From NCBI GenBank assembly GCA_024103385.1, contig JAGFIT010000087.1, positions 1 to 64,000 on the forward strand: a stretch of 64,000 nucleotides of DNA, given 5' to 3'. Below the pieces are notes generated by a model. The model saw nothing but the letters and a program-made list of their open reading frames with translations. It had not been told where the DNA came from and made no database searches. Of this stretch, positions 24,756 through 33,061 are shown piece after piece. Position 1 is the first letter of the stretch; every line of letters begins with the position of its first letter. The position numbers were made by a program, and so were the translations under genes. The DNA is from Vicingus serpentipes (GTDB lineage: Bacteria > Bacteroidota > Bacteroidia > Flavobacteriales_E > Vicingaceae).

Positions 24756-26174
24756 ATTAGCTGAAGCTTCAGTAGCACTTTTGTAATGTCGATAGCGCTC
24801 CATAATCTCATTTACATAATCGTAAACAATATAGCCTTTACAATAGCCATGTTCTACCACCTTATCTTTATAATACTTGGGTTTTGATTTATACAATAAA
24901 AAGTAACTTACCTCTTTCCATGAATTAGATGATTTACCGTATTTTTTTGCTAAATTTTTAGCATCAATAACATGTCCTGGTCCAACATTGTAAGATGCCA
25001 GTACAAACTTAGCTCGCTCCACAGGATCTGCAACATGCTCTACCCATATCTTATCTAATTTTCTTAAATACCTTATTCCTGCTTTTATATTTTCTTCTAC
25101 CCCAGAAAGTGTGTCTACTCCGTACTTAGCTCCAGTTTGAGGCATAAATTGCATTAAACCAAAAGCTCCTCCCCAACCTCTAGCATTATTATTAAAATGT
25201 GATTCTTGATAGGACATAGCTGCCAATAGCTCCCAATCCCATTGAATTTTTGGTGCATATTTTTTAAAAAGAAGGTCATAAGGAGATATTTCTCCACTTG
25301 CTAAAGTATAAGAAGAATGTTTTAGACGTTGATTAAAGGCATACTGATTCTTAAAATATTTCGCATACAACATCTTATATTTTTTTGTTTTCTGAAATTT
25401 TTTCAACCAGCTATTCATTGATAATAAAAGCGAATCAGAATTATTTCTTGTCATCCAAGCAATTTCTTCTTCTCCACTAATTTCGAAAGAAATATCTATA
25501 TTGGGATAACGCCATTGATTAATGATAGCTATATTTTTATCAGCTACTGTATAATCCAATTTTTTAGTAGCTACTCCTTCTATTAGCTCCTCTAATGAAG
25601 TATTCCCTTCCACAGTTTTTACATTAATTTTTCCTTTTATTTCTTTAGACAAGTGATAAAGTCTAGCCTCATAGCTAGATGATTTTCCAACCACAACCGT
25701 TTTTCCCTTTAACTCAAAAGGAGATTTTAATAGTTTTTCTTGAATGTTTTTCTTACTCATCTTCTTCCAATTATCTGGTTTTCGTTGAATCAACACCTGA
25801 TTAGTCGTAAAAACAGGATGTGTAAAATGAACTTTCTTTAATCTTTCTTTAGTAATCGTAAAATTGGAAGCTACCACATCTCCAACCCCTTTATTTAAAT
25901 AAACATATATACTATCCCTATTTTTCATTGGAATAATTTCCAACTCTACACCAATATGCTCCGAATATTTTTTCAACAAATCATACTCAAAACCCATAGG
26001 GATCCCTTTATAAATAAAATAACTCGTAGGACCATAATTGATAATAGCTTTAATTACCCCCTCTTGTTTAATACTAGATAAATCTCTATCAACTGGAGCA
26101 ATATCCGTATCCCCACACCCAACTATGAGGAGAGTGTAAAATAAAAAAAGACAGTAATTTAAAAATTTGTTCAT
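24744..26174 (-). CDS. mltF: membrane-bound lytic transglycosylase F-like lipoprotein
   Basis: About 476 residues from the ATG at 26174 (MNKFLNYCLFLF), chosen because it gives a proper lipoprotein signal with the lipobox IVGCGD. Residues about 45-270 form a family-3 solute-binding domain (IKAIINYGPTSYFIYKGIPMGFEYDLL). From about 300 there is an SLT transglycosylase domain with the catalytic Glu in AAMSYQESHFN, then AFGLMQFMPQTG and VLASYNVGPGHV. It cleaves peptidoglycan at the outer membrane. Its 3' end overlaps radA by 12 bases. Confidence 0.92.
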   Translation of the reverse strand: MNKFLNYCLFLFYTLLIVGCGDTDIAPVDRDLSSIKQEGVIKAIINYGPTSYFIYKGIPMGFEYDLLKKYSEHIGVELEIIPMKNRDSIYVYLNKGVGDVVASNFTITKERLKKVHFTHPVFTTNQVLIQRKPDNWKKMSKKNIQEKLLKSPFELKGKTVVVGKSSSYEARLYHLSKEIKGKINVKTVEGNTSLEELIEGVATKKLDYTVADKNIAIINQWRYPNIDISFEISGEEEIAWMTRNNSDSLLLSMNSWLKKFQKTKKYKMLYAKYFKNQYAFNQRLKHSSYTLASGEISPYDLLFKKYAPKIQWDWELLAAMSYQESHFNNNARGWGGAFGLMQFMPQTGAKYGVDTLSGVEENIKAGIRYLRKLDKIWVEHVADPVERAKFVLASYNVGPGHVIDAKNLAKKYGKSSNSWKEVSYFLLYKSKPKYYKDKVVEHGYCKGYIVYDYVNEIMERYRHYKSATEASANLTK

Positions 26175-26209
26175 ATAAAAATTGGTGAGGCTTTTCAACA
26201 ACTCAATTT

Positions 26210-28375
26210 GTGGCTAATTTAGTTGTTTATAATTTACGGCAAACACAAAATAAAGTTGTCTTTTTGAAAAATGCTTTTTACATAATTCTCCTTAGCTGTA
26301 TTTGTTTATCATCAAACACAAGCAGTGCTTGTACTATAAAGAATGGTTATGAGGCGTTACAAATTCATGATTATTTTAAGGCTAAAAAACTGTTCTACAA
26401 AAAATTAAAAACCCAACCCGCAGCAGCTGGATACGGATTAAGCATTATATACTCTCGCAACAACAACCCTTTTTACAACCTAGATTCTGCTTTACATTAT
26501 ATTCAAAATGCTACAGCGGCTTATTTTAAAATAACTCATCCAAAAAAACTAGCTAAACTAAAAGCACTTAACGTAGATACCAACAACATCTGTCAACACA
26601 AATATTTAGTGGATAAACAATGTTATGAAGTTGCTCAAGAATTGAACACCATAAAAGCATACAACCATTTCATCAAAAACAACAATGATGCTTTACAATA
26701 CCATTTAGCAATTGCCAACAGAAATAACTTGGCTTACTTGCAAGCAAAAAAACAAAAAACAGCCAAAGCCATTGCTGAATTTATTACTAATTACCCTAAT
26801 GCCCAACAAATTCCAGAAGCAAAAGCCCGGCACGAAAAATTGCTGTTCAAGGAATATACCAGTAACAACACTATTGAAAATAACTTACGTTTCATCGAAG
26901 ATCACCCCACCAATAAATACATTGGCAAAGCGGAACAAAATATTTATGAATTGGCCACTCAAAACAAAACAATTGCTGAGTACCATCACTTTATAAAAAC
27001 TTACCCCAACAATCCTTCAGTGCCTAGTGCATGGAGAAACATTTACAGTTTATCCACCCGAATTCATACTTCAGAAAATATCCAACAATTTCTTCATCAA
27101 TACCCCGATTATCCTTTTCAAGATGAATTGGAAAAAGACTATGAACTAGCCAACACCCCTTTTTACCAATTTAAAAAGGAAGGAACTTGGGGGTATGTAG
27201 ATGATAATTTAACAATTACCATCTCAAACAAATACAGCTGGACAAGTGATTTTTCTGAAGGAGTTGCTGCTGTTGCTTATAATGGCAAAGTAGGCTACAT
27301 CAATAAAAATGGAAATTCCGTTATCTCTTTTAAATATGATGAAGGAGAACCTTTTAACCAAGGACTTGCTATTGTAGGAAATGATGAGAAATATGGAATT
27401 ATCAATAGAATAGGCGAAGAGATAGTTCCTCTAATGTATGATGATATTGGAGAATTAGCACATCATTATATCACTATTGAAATGGATGAAAAATATGGCT
27501 TTATTGACCGAAAAGGAAACCTTAAAGTAGGGCTGAAATACGAAGCGGTAAGTGATTTTACAAACGGCATTGCTTATGTAAAAATGGATGGCGTTTATGG
27601 TGTGATTGACACCAATCTCTATTACATTGTGAAGCCCAAATTTGAATGGATAGATAACCTAAAAAGTTCTTTTATTAGAATCCGAGAAAATGGTAAATAT
27701 GGAGCAATTAATACAAAAGGAGAGTACATTATTTCTCCTCAATACGACCAATTATCTGAACTGCAAAATGGACTAGCTGTAGCTGTAAAAGAAAACTCAT
27801 ATGGATATATAGCTGCTAATGGAAAAATACAAATCCCCATAAACATCGAAAAAAAAGAAGGTATTTTAAATTGGGGATTGTTTAATGAAAAAGGATATGC
27901 CAGAATACTAACAGAAGATAAATTTGGGCTCATTGATACTGCTGGAAAGAAGTTTATTCCTGCCTTATTTGAAGATATTAGTGCAATGTCTGATCAATTG
28001 ATTGCTGTTAAAAGGCACGGAAAATGGGGCTATTGTGATTACAATACCCAACTGAAAATACCCTACCTTTTTAATATAATTACCACATTTCAAAAAGGTG
28101 TTGCTATCGTAAAAAATGAGGATGGTTATGGATTAATTGACACTAAAGGTGTTTTTGTTATCCCTGCACAATACGAAGCTATGCAATGGATAATCCCTCA
28201 ATTTTTATTGGTTCAACTCAACGATAAATACGGAGTTATTAACCAAAAAGGAGAAATAATCATTCCTATTCAATACAACGAAATAACCATTACTCCTGAC
28301 AATAAATTAATACAACTTTCTACAGACGAAGAAATTACCTATCAAAAAAACACACTTTCTGCTGCAAATGATTAA
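26210..28375 (+). CDS. WG-repeat protein with TPR-like N-terminal region
   Basis: Up to 721 residues. The N-terminal third (about 45-300) is helical and TPR-like, with periodic segments such as IAEFITNYPNAQQIPEAKAR and IAEYHHFIKTYPNNPSVPSAW. The rest is about nine WG repeats (GTWGYVDDNLT, GKVGYINKNGN, EKYGFIDRKGN, GKWGYCDYNTQ), a beta-propeller-like or solenoid module of unknown ligand. The start is unclear: GTG at 26210 gives an unusual long leader, while TTG at 26264 would give a normal signal peptide (KNAFYIILLSCICLSS). It overlaps the Nudix gene by 8 bases. Confidence 0.85.
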   Translation: MANLVVYNLRQTQNKVVFLKNAFYIILLSCICLSSNTSSACTIKNGYEALQIHDYFKAKKLFYKKLKTQPAAAGYGLSIIYSRNNNPFYNLDSALHYIQNATAAYFKITHPKKLAKLKALNVDTNNICQHKYLVDKQCYEVAQELNTIKAYNHFIKNNNDALQYHLAIANRNNLAYLQAKKQKTAKAIAEFITNYPNAQQIPEAKARHEKLLFKEYTSNNTIENNLRFIEDHPTNKYIGKAEQNIYELATQNKTIAEYHHFIKTYPNNPSVPSAWRNIYSLSTRIHTSENIQQFLHQYPDYPFQDELEKDYELANTPFYQFKKEGTWGYVDDNLTITISNKYSWTSDFSEGVAAVAYNGKVGYINKNGNSVISFKYDEGEPFNQGLAIVGNDEKYGIINRIGEEIVPLMYDDIGELAHHYITIEMDEKYGFIDRKGNLKVGLKYEAVSDFTNGIAYVKMDGVYGVIDTNLYYIVKPKFEWIDNLKSSFIRIRENGKYGAINTKGEYIISPQYDQLSELQNGLAVAVKENSYGYIAANGKIQIPINIEKKEGILNWGLFNEKGYARILTEDKFGLIDTAGKKFIPALFEDISAMSDQLIAVKRHGKWGYCDYNTQLKIPYLFNIITTFQKGVAIVKNEDGYGLIDTKGVFVIPAQYEAMQWIIPQFLLVQLNDKYGVINQKGEIIIPIQYNEITITPDNKLIQLSTDEEITYQKNTLSAAND

Positions 28376-29006
28376 CCATTTAGAAACATATCTTCAACAC
28401 CGATTAAAAGAAGAATTGCCAGGAAAGAAAGCACACCTAGAAGTTGCCCCTTATAGAAAGGTAACTTTTGATAACCACGACCTTCGTCAAGCAAAGAAAA
28501 GCAGTGTGTTGATTTTATTTTACAGTAAAAACAATAGTATTTACACGGCTTTAATGCAACGAACAACTTATGATGGATCTCATAGTGGACAAATTTCGTT
28601 TCCTGGAGGAAAAGCAGAGCCTTCTGACACCTCCATATTGCATACCGCCCTACGAGAAGCCAATGAAGAACTTGGCATTATTGCTAACGATGTCAATATA
28701 ATAGGGCAACTCACTGATGTATTTATTCCTGTAAGCAACTTTCATGTTGTTCCCATCATAGGTATCGCTAAAAAAACTCCTGATTTTGTATTGGAAAAAA
28801 AAGAGGTGGAAGAAGTTATTGAAGTAAATCTCCACCAATTCGTCCAACAGGAATTAATTCAAAACAAAGTAAAAATGGCGAACAATACCATTGTAAAAGT
28901 ACCTTCTTTTGAATACCAACAAAAAATAATATGGGGAGCAACAGCATTGATGCTAAACGAACTAAAACACATTCTATCTGATTGGAATAAAACTAATTCT
29001 TTTTAA
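28368..29006 (+). CDS. Nudix hydrolase, CoA pyrophosphatase type
   Basis: 212 residues. The Nudix box is GGKAEPSDTSILHTALREANEELGI, with the metal-binding REANEEL segment; the preceding SGQISFPGGK and following VSNFHVVPIIG fit the NudL-type CoA diphosphatases, which hydrolyse CoA derivatives to phosphopantetheine and 3',5'-ADP. It begins within the last codons of the WG-repeat gene and ends 2 bases before the cyclo-ligase gene, in one operon. Confidence 0.9.
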   Translation: MINHLETYLQHRLKEELPGKKAHLEVAPYRKVTFDNHDLRQAKKSSVLILFYSKNNSIYTALMQRTTYDGSHSGQISFPGGKAEPSDTSILHTALREANEELGIIANDVNIIGQLTDVFIPVSNFHVVPIIGIAKKTPDFVLEKKEVEEVIEVNLHQFVQQELIQNKVKMANNTIVKVPSFEYQQKIIWGATALMLNELKHILSDWNKTNSF

Positions 29007-29008
29007 TC

Positions 29009-29566
29009 ATGAATATTGATGAAGAAAAAAAAGCTTTACGAAAAGTGATGCTCATAAAAAGAGCTCAACTCAACGTTTCAATGAAAGAAAAATACGATAA
29101 GTGGGTTTGTGATGAACTAGAAAAAATGATTATTGCCAAAAACTACAAAACTGTTCACGCCTATTTACCAATGGGTAAAGAAATTAACATTACTCCCCTG
29201 TTGGAAAAACTGTTACGTAAAAAAATTACTGTGGTAACTCCTAAAACATTGCCGAAAAGAAAATTAGAAAACAGGGTATTGACCTCTCTTACTGATATTG
29301 AAAAAGGTGTGTTTGGAACTACCCATCCTGCCAACCCCGAAGAATATAAAGGGACATTTGATTTAATCATCGTGCCAGGGTTGGCATTTGACAGCAACAA
29401 TTACCGATTAGGTTATGGCGGTGGATATTATGACAATTTTCTCATCAACCATCCTCAAGCCTATAAAGCAGGTATTTTTTATCCCTTTCAGCAAGTGGAA
29501 AAAGTACCTATAGAAGAACACGATTTAGCTCTCCATACTATTTTGCACCAAAAATTCTCCTCCTAA
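29009..29566 (+). CDS. 5-formyltetrahydrofolate cyclo-ligase
   Basis: 185 residues. It converts 5-formyl-THF to 5,10-methenyl-THF with ATP. Family markers are the basic start EEKKALRKVMLIKRAQL, the central HAYLPMGKEINITPLLE and the C-terminal IIVPGLAFDSNNYRLGYGGGYYDNFL (folate/ATP loop). Its stop is directly followed by the ATG of a small gene (TAAATG), so the two are coupled. Confidence 0.95.
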   Translation: MNIDEEKKALRKVMLIKRAQLNVSMKEKYDKWVCDELEKMIIAKNYKTVHAYLPMGKEINITPLLEKLLRKKITVVTPKTLPKRKLENRVLTSLTDIEKGVFGTTHPANPEEYKGTFDLIIVPGLAFDSNNYRLGYGGGYYDNFLINHPQAYKAGIFYPFQQVEKVPIEEHDLALHTILHQKFSS

Positions 29567-29752
29567 ATGTACCCTTACCACAATAAAATAAAGCAACGCA
29601 TTAAAAACAAAGAACTGGTAAAATACGAATATGTAGAGCGCTACAAAAATATTTCTCCTTGCTTACTTTTATATTTTGATACAGAACCTAAAATTCGACC
29701 AATTAGAGAACATCGATTTAAGGAGTATGAGGAGATTTTAACCAAAGAATAA
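29567..29752 (+). CDS. small conserved hypothetical protein
   Basis: 61 residues, basic and hydrophilic, with no signal or membrane segment (MYPYHNKIKQRIKNKELVKYEYV, SPCLLLYFDTEPKIRPIREHRF). It starts at the base after the cyclo-ligase stop. Compact conserved-looking motifs (ISPCLLLYF, RPIREHRFKEYEE) argue for a real gene. I recall this type of short protein in Bacteroidota genomes but know no function. Confidence 0.65.
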   Translation: MYPYHNKIKQRIKNKELVKYEYVERYKNISPCLLLYFDTEPKIRPIREHRFKEYEEILTKE

Positions 29753-29854
29753 ATTCAAAAAATGAATTTTTGTCATTCGTTATGAAAAATTTTCACCTGT
29801 ATTTAACAATTTTTAAGTAAAACCCGACAAAATTACGCTCCTATACGATTGGCA

Positions 29855-29921
29855 AACAGATTGTTAAGCTAAATCAAAGATCATGATCTTATGAATTAAA
29901 TTATTGTTTAACCAGTCTGTT
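29855..29921. promoter_or_regulatory. inverted repeats upstream of hsp20, possible operator
   Basis: A near-perfect inverted pair, AACAGATTGTTAA (29855-29867) and TTAACCAGTCTGTT (29908-29921), flanks the perfect 14-base palindrome AAGATCATGATCTT (29877-29890). The set lies 43-109 bases before the hsp20 ATG. It could be a stress-regulator site or a hairpin in the leader. No CIRCE sequence is present. Confidence 0.35.
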
Positions 29922-29963
29922 AGTCTTAAAACTTTCTGACTTGCAGACATAAAACTTTTAATT

Positions 29964-30416
29964 ATGGGAACTTTAATAAAAAGAAATGGAAGTTTTTTCC
30001 CCACAATACCTACTTTATTTGATGATATTTTAGTTAAAAATTTATTTAATAATTCCGATATCAATCATATTGATCATTCTAATACTTTTCCTGCTGTAAA
30101 TATTCAAGAAACTAACACTAGTTACGAACTAGAGCTTGCTGCACCAGGCATGAATAAAGATGATTTTGATATTGAGATTAGTAACAATAAATTAATTGTT
30201 AATGCTCATCGAACAAAAGAAATAGAAGATAAAGGAGAAAACTATACAAGAAGAGAATTTAATTATCAGCAATTTCAACGTTCATTTCAATTACCAGAAA
30301 TGTTGGTTAATGAAGAAAAAATTGTTGCTAATTACAACAATGGAATACTGAAAATTACCCTTCCTAAAAAGGAAGAAAACAAAGCAAACCCTTTTAGAAG
30401 AATAACCATATCATAA
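29964..30416 (+). CDS. Hsp20/alpha-crystallin small heat-shock protein
   Basis: 150 residues. ATP-independent holdase that binds unfolding proteins. The alpha-crystallin domain covers about residues 40-140: FPAVNIQETNTSYELELAAPGMNKDDFDIEI at its start, and YNNGILKITLPKKEE near its end, which contains the conserved NGILKITLPK strand. RRITIS at the C-terminus is the I-x-I-type tail that links oligomers. It stands alone, with a terminator just after the stop. Confidence 0.95.
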   Translation: MGTLIKRNGSFFPTIPTLFDDILVKNLFNNSDINHIDHSNTFPAVNIQETNTSYELELAAPGMNKDDFDIEISNNKLIVNAHRTKEIEDKGENYTRREFNYQQFQRSFQLPEMLVNEEKIVANYNNGILKITLPKKEENKANPFRRITIS

Positions 30417-30440
30417 TCGTAACAATGAAAATGTTTTGCT

Positions 30441-30475
30441 AAAAAAAGGCTTTAGATGTTCTAAAGCCTTTTTTG
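30441..30475. terminator. bidirectional terminator after hsp20
   Basis: AAAAAAGGCTTTAG and CTAAAGCCTTTTTT form a 14-pair stem with the 5-base loop ATGTT. It can stop the hsp20 transcript and, from the other side, the tRNA-Leu transcript. Confidence 0.9.
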
Positions 30476-30522
30476 TACCCGGAGTGGGAATCGAATCTAC
30501 CTGTCGGTAGACAGGCCCACAC
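30475..30522. repeat. duplicated 3' fragment of tRNA-Leu, interrupted by a palindrome
   Basis: GTACCCGGAGTGGGAATCGAA (30475-30495) is identical to 30570-30590, the 3' end of tRNA-Leu. The match then resumes with CCCACAC at 30516-30522 after 20 inserted bases. So 28 bases of the tRNA were duplicated and a palindromic repeat entered the copy. Confidence 0.88.
30496..30515. repeat. palindromic repeat (family C) inside the tRNA-Leu fragment
   Basis: TCTACCTGTCGGTAGACAGG, with the stem CCTGTC-GGTA-GACAGG. Comparing the two tRNA-Leu copies shows its exact borders: GAA before, CCCACAC after. Similar palindromes are, from memory, dispersed in Bacteroidota genomes. Confidence 0.85.
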
Positions 30523-30570
30523 GATATAATTTCTTTCGAACTAACACAAAAAACCTGTGAGAGATAAAAG

Positions 30571-30651
30571 TACCCGGAGTGGGAATCGAACCCACACTCC
30601 AGTGGAACACGAGTTTGAGTCGTGCGCGTCTACCAGTTCCGCCATCCGGGC
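30571..30651 (-). tRNA. tRNA-Leu (CAA)
   Basis: An 81-nt minus-strand tRNA with a long variable arm. Acceptor GCCCGGA/TCCGGGT (G1-U72 wobble), anticodon stem CACGA/TCGTG, loop CTCAAAC with anticodon CAA, variable arm after TCGTG, T-arm with GGTTCGATTCC, discriminator A. It reads UUG codons. A partial copy of its 3' end lies 95 bases downstream. Confidence 0.95.
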
Positions 30652-30752
30652 ATTTATTTTTCTTGATTCTTCAAACGGTTTGCGAAAATATTGAATAGTT
30701 TTGATACTTAAAAATTATTACATCAAATATTTCACTCAAATAATTCATTTTA

Positions 30753-30784
30753 TTTGTCTTAGAATTAATAAATTAATACATTTG
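30753..30784 (+). promoter_or_regulatory. promoter of prs
   Basis: TTTG (30753-30756), 20 bases, then TACATTTG (30777-30784): the full Bacteroidota -33/-7 arrangement. The ATG is 25 bases further on. Confidence 0.7.
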
Positions 30785-30809
30785 CAGCCCTTTTAATTTT
30801 AGGAAATTA

Positions 30810-31745
30810 ATGATGGAACCAAAAGTTAAATTATTTGCAGGGAGAGCTTCCATGGATTTGGCCAATAAAATTGCTACATCTTATGGTACCGAGCTCGGCA
30901 ATATAATTATTCATACATTCAGTGATGGTGAGTTCCAACCATCATTTGAAGAATCTGTAAGAGGTTCTGATGTATTTATAATTCAATCCACATTTCCACC
31001 AGCAGATAATTTGATGGAATTATTATTAATGGTAGATGCGGCTAAACGAGCTTCAGCTAGAAGAATAGTTGCTATTATTCCTTACTTTGGATTAGCAAGA
31101 CAAGATAGAAAAGACAAACCAAGAGTGCCAATAGGGGCAAAATTAGTCGCCAATATGCTACAAGCAGCTGGTGTAACTCGAATTATGACAATGGATTTAC
31201 ATGCTGACCAAATCCAAGGGTTTTTCGAAGTTCCTGTTGATCATCTTTATGCTTCGACCATTTTCATCCCATACATTAAAAGCTTAAATCTTCCTAATTT
31301 AACAATGGCTTCTCCTGATATGGGAGGAACCAAAAGAGCAAATGCTTACGCTAAAATTTTAGGAGCAGAAGTAGCTGTATGTTACAAGCAAAGAAAAAAA
31401 GCCAATGTAATTGAAGATATGTTTTTAATTGGCGAAGTAGAAGGAAGAAATGTTGTTATTGTTGACGACATGGTAGATACTGCTGGAACGTTAACCAAAG
31501 CTGCTGATATTATGATGGAAAAAGGAGCTAACAGTGTTAGGGCCATATCTACTCATCCTATTTTATCTGGAGAAGCATATAGCAGAATTGAGAATTCAAA
31601 ATTAACGGAACTCATCGTAACAGATTCTATTCCTTTATCACAACAAAGTGGAAAAGTAAAAGTGATTTCTGTAGCCGACTTGTTCGCTAACATAATTAAT
31701 AAAGTATTTAATCACGAATCCATTAGCGAATCTTTTATTTGCTAA
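30810..31745 (+). CDS. prs: ribose-phosphate pyrophosphokinase
   Basis: 311 residues. It makes PRPP from ribose 5-phosphate and ATP for nucleotide, His and Trp synthesis. Signature motifs are YFGLARQDRKDKPRVPIGAKL (ATP and metal site), MDLHADQIQGFF and the PRPP loop VIVDDMVDTAGTL. ATG at 30810 or 30813 are both possible. It is followed at 21 bases by rplY, an arrangement (prs, rplY, pth) conserved in many bacteria. Confidence 0.97.
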   Translation: MMEPKVKLFAGRASMDLANKIATSYGTELGNIIIHTFSDGEFQPSFEESVRGSDVFIIQSTFPPADNLMELLLMVDAAKRASARRIVAIIPYFGLARQDRKDKPRVPIGAKLVANMLQAAGVTRIMTMDLHADQIQGFFEVPVDHLYASTIFIPYIKSLNLPNLTMASPDMGGTKRANAYAKILGAEVAVCYKQRKKANVIEDMFLIGEVEGRNVVIVDDMVDTAGTLTKAADIMMEKGANSVRAISTHPILSGEAYSRIENSKLTELIVTDSIPLSQQSGKVKVISVADLFANIINKVFNHESISESFIC

Positions 31746-31766
31746 TAATAAAATAAAACTAAAAAA

Positions 31767-32423
31767 ATGAAATCTGTAGCATTAACCGGAAACAAGAGAG
31801 CTGAAAGAGGATCATCAAATGCTAATGCTCTTAGGAAAGAAGAAAAAGTACCTTGTGTAATATACGGAGGTAAAGAAAACATCCATTTCACTGTAAATGA
31901 AATAGCCTTTGGAAAAATCATTAACTCTCCTGAAGTCTTTTTTGTTGATTTAGATATTGATGGTACTAAAGTTAAGACTATCATCCAAGATGTTCAATTT
32001 CACCCTGTAACAGATAGAGTAACACATGTTGACTTCATTGAAGTTGTTGACAACAAACCACTTATTGTTAGCTTACCTGTATTTACTACTGGTGCTTCAA
32101 GAGGCGTCCTTAATGGTGGTAAATTAAGGATGGTAACGCGAAAACTAAAAGTAAAAGGATTACCTGCTGCTTTACCAGAAAAAATCGAATTGGATATCAC
32201 TAATCTTAGAATTGGTCAATCTATTAAAGTTGCTGATGTTAACCTTGATGGATTATCTATTTTAGATGCCGCTAACGCTGTTGTTGTTGCTGTTAAAATG
32301 AGTAGAGTTGCTGTTGCTGAAGAAGAGGAAGAAGCAGAAGGTGAAGAAGGAGCAGAAACTGGTGATGCACCAGCTGCAGAAGAAGCAGAGGCAAAAACAG
32401 AAGAAGCAGCTCCTGCTGAATAA
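31767..32423 (+). CDS. rplY: 50S ribosomal protein L25/general stress protein Ctc
   Basis: 218 residues. The N-terminal L25 domain (about 1-90: VALTGNKRAERGSSNANALRKEEKVPCVIYGG) binds 5S rRNA. The TL5/Ctc C-terminal domain (about 95-185) follows, then an acidic low-complexity tail (EEEEEAEGEEGAETGDAPAAEE). It is the middle gene of prs-rplY-pth and has no terminator before pth, unless the palindrome inside pth serves as one. Confidence 0.95.
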   Translation: MKSVALTGNKRAERGSSNANALRKEEKVPCVIYGGKENIHFTVNEIAFGKIINSPEVFFVDLDIDGTKVKTIIQDVQFHPVTDRVTHVDFIEVVDNKPLIVSLPVFTTGASRGVLNGGKLRMVTRKLKVKGLPAALPEKIELDITNLRIGQSIKVADVNLDGLSILDAANAVVVAVKMSRVAVAEEEEEAEGEEGAETGDAPAAEEAEAKTEEAAPAE

Positions 32424-32431
32424 ATAAAATT

Positions 32432-32995
32432 ATGAAGTATTTAGTTGTAGGACTCGGTAATATAGGTTCTGAATACGAAAATACTCGACATAATATAGGT
32501 TTTAAAATACTGGATGCTTTAGCTAAAGCATCCAGTATTTTTTTTGAGGCCAATAAACTAGGCGATACTACTACCTTAAAATTTAAAGGAAGAACAATTA
32601 TTTTGTTAAAACCATCTACTTACATGAACCTAAGTGGAAAAGCAGTGAATTACTACCTCCAAAAAGAAAAAATTAACCTAGAAAATTTACTAGTCATTAC
32701 AGACGATATTGCTTTACCTTTTGGAACTTTACGGTTAAAAGGAAAAGGGTCTGATGGCGGACATAATGGATTAAAAAACATTATCGAAGTGTTAGGTAAT
32801 GCTAACTATGCGCGACTTCGTTTTGGTGTAGGAAGCGACTTTGTTCAAGGAAAGCAAATTAATCATGTGCTAGGAGAATTTGCTCCTGAAGAGCAAGCTC
32901 TTTTACCTGAACGAATAGAAAAAGCTATCCAAGTTATTAAAGCATTCACCACTATAGGACTAGGACGAACGATGTCTGAATTCAATAATAAATAA
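32432..32995 (+). CDS. pth: peptidyl-tRNA hydrolase
   Basis: 187 residues. It recycles peptidyl-tRNA that has dropped off ribosomes. Motifs are VVGLGNIGSEYENTRHNIGF with the catalytic His, KPSTYMNLSGKAV, ITDDIALPFG and KGSDGGHNGLK. Codons about 25-37 are encoded by a perfect 38-base palindrome followed by eight T (32504-32545); the protein there (KILDALAKASSIFFEAN) aligns naturally with Pth, so it is not an insertion. The gene lies 8 bases after rplY. Confidence 0.96.
   Translation: MKYLVVGLGNIGSEYENTRHNIGFKILDALAKASSIFFEANKLGDTTTLKFKGRTIILLKPSTYMNLSGKAVNYYLQKEKINLENLLVITDDIALPFGTLRLKGKGSDGGHNGLKNIIEVLGNANYARLRFGVGSDFVQGKQINHVLGEFAPEEQALLPERIEKAIQVIKAFTTIGLGRTMSEFNNK
32504..32545 (+). terminator. 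terminator-like palindrome within pth
   Basis: A perfect 38-base palindrome (arms AAAATACTGGATGCTTTAG and CTAAAGCATCCAGTATTTT) ends in a run of eight T (32538-32545). In shape it is an ideal intrinsic terminator, but it lies about 75 bases inside the pth reading frame and 80 bases after the rplY stop. Whether it terminates, attenuates or is ironed out by translating ribosomes cannot be told. Confidence 0.6.
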
Positions 32996-33034
32996 AATCT
33001 GATAAAAATCACCCCTTACTTCTGTCAACAAACT

Positions 33035-33042
33035 TATATTTG
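33035..33042 (+). promoter_or_regulatory. -7 promoter element of the hemB operon
   Basis: TATATTTG matches TAnnTTTG and lies 19 bases before the hemB ATG. The 66-base gap after pth holds nothing else. Confidence 0.6.
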
Positions 33043-33061
33043 TACCCATTAAATTTCTCCA

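Noticed and set aside
30475-30590. attL/attR pair of an integrated element at tRNA-Leu
   Set aside because: The direct repeats are only 95 bases apart with no integrase gene between them, so no prophage or island is present; at most a collapsed one.
32504-32541. Dispersed repeat inserted in pth
   Set aside because: The encoded residues align with the normal Pth sequence without a gap, so it is not an insertion; the palindrome is native sequence.
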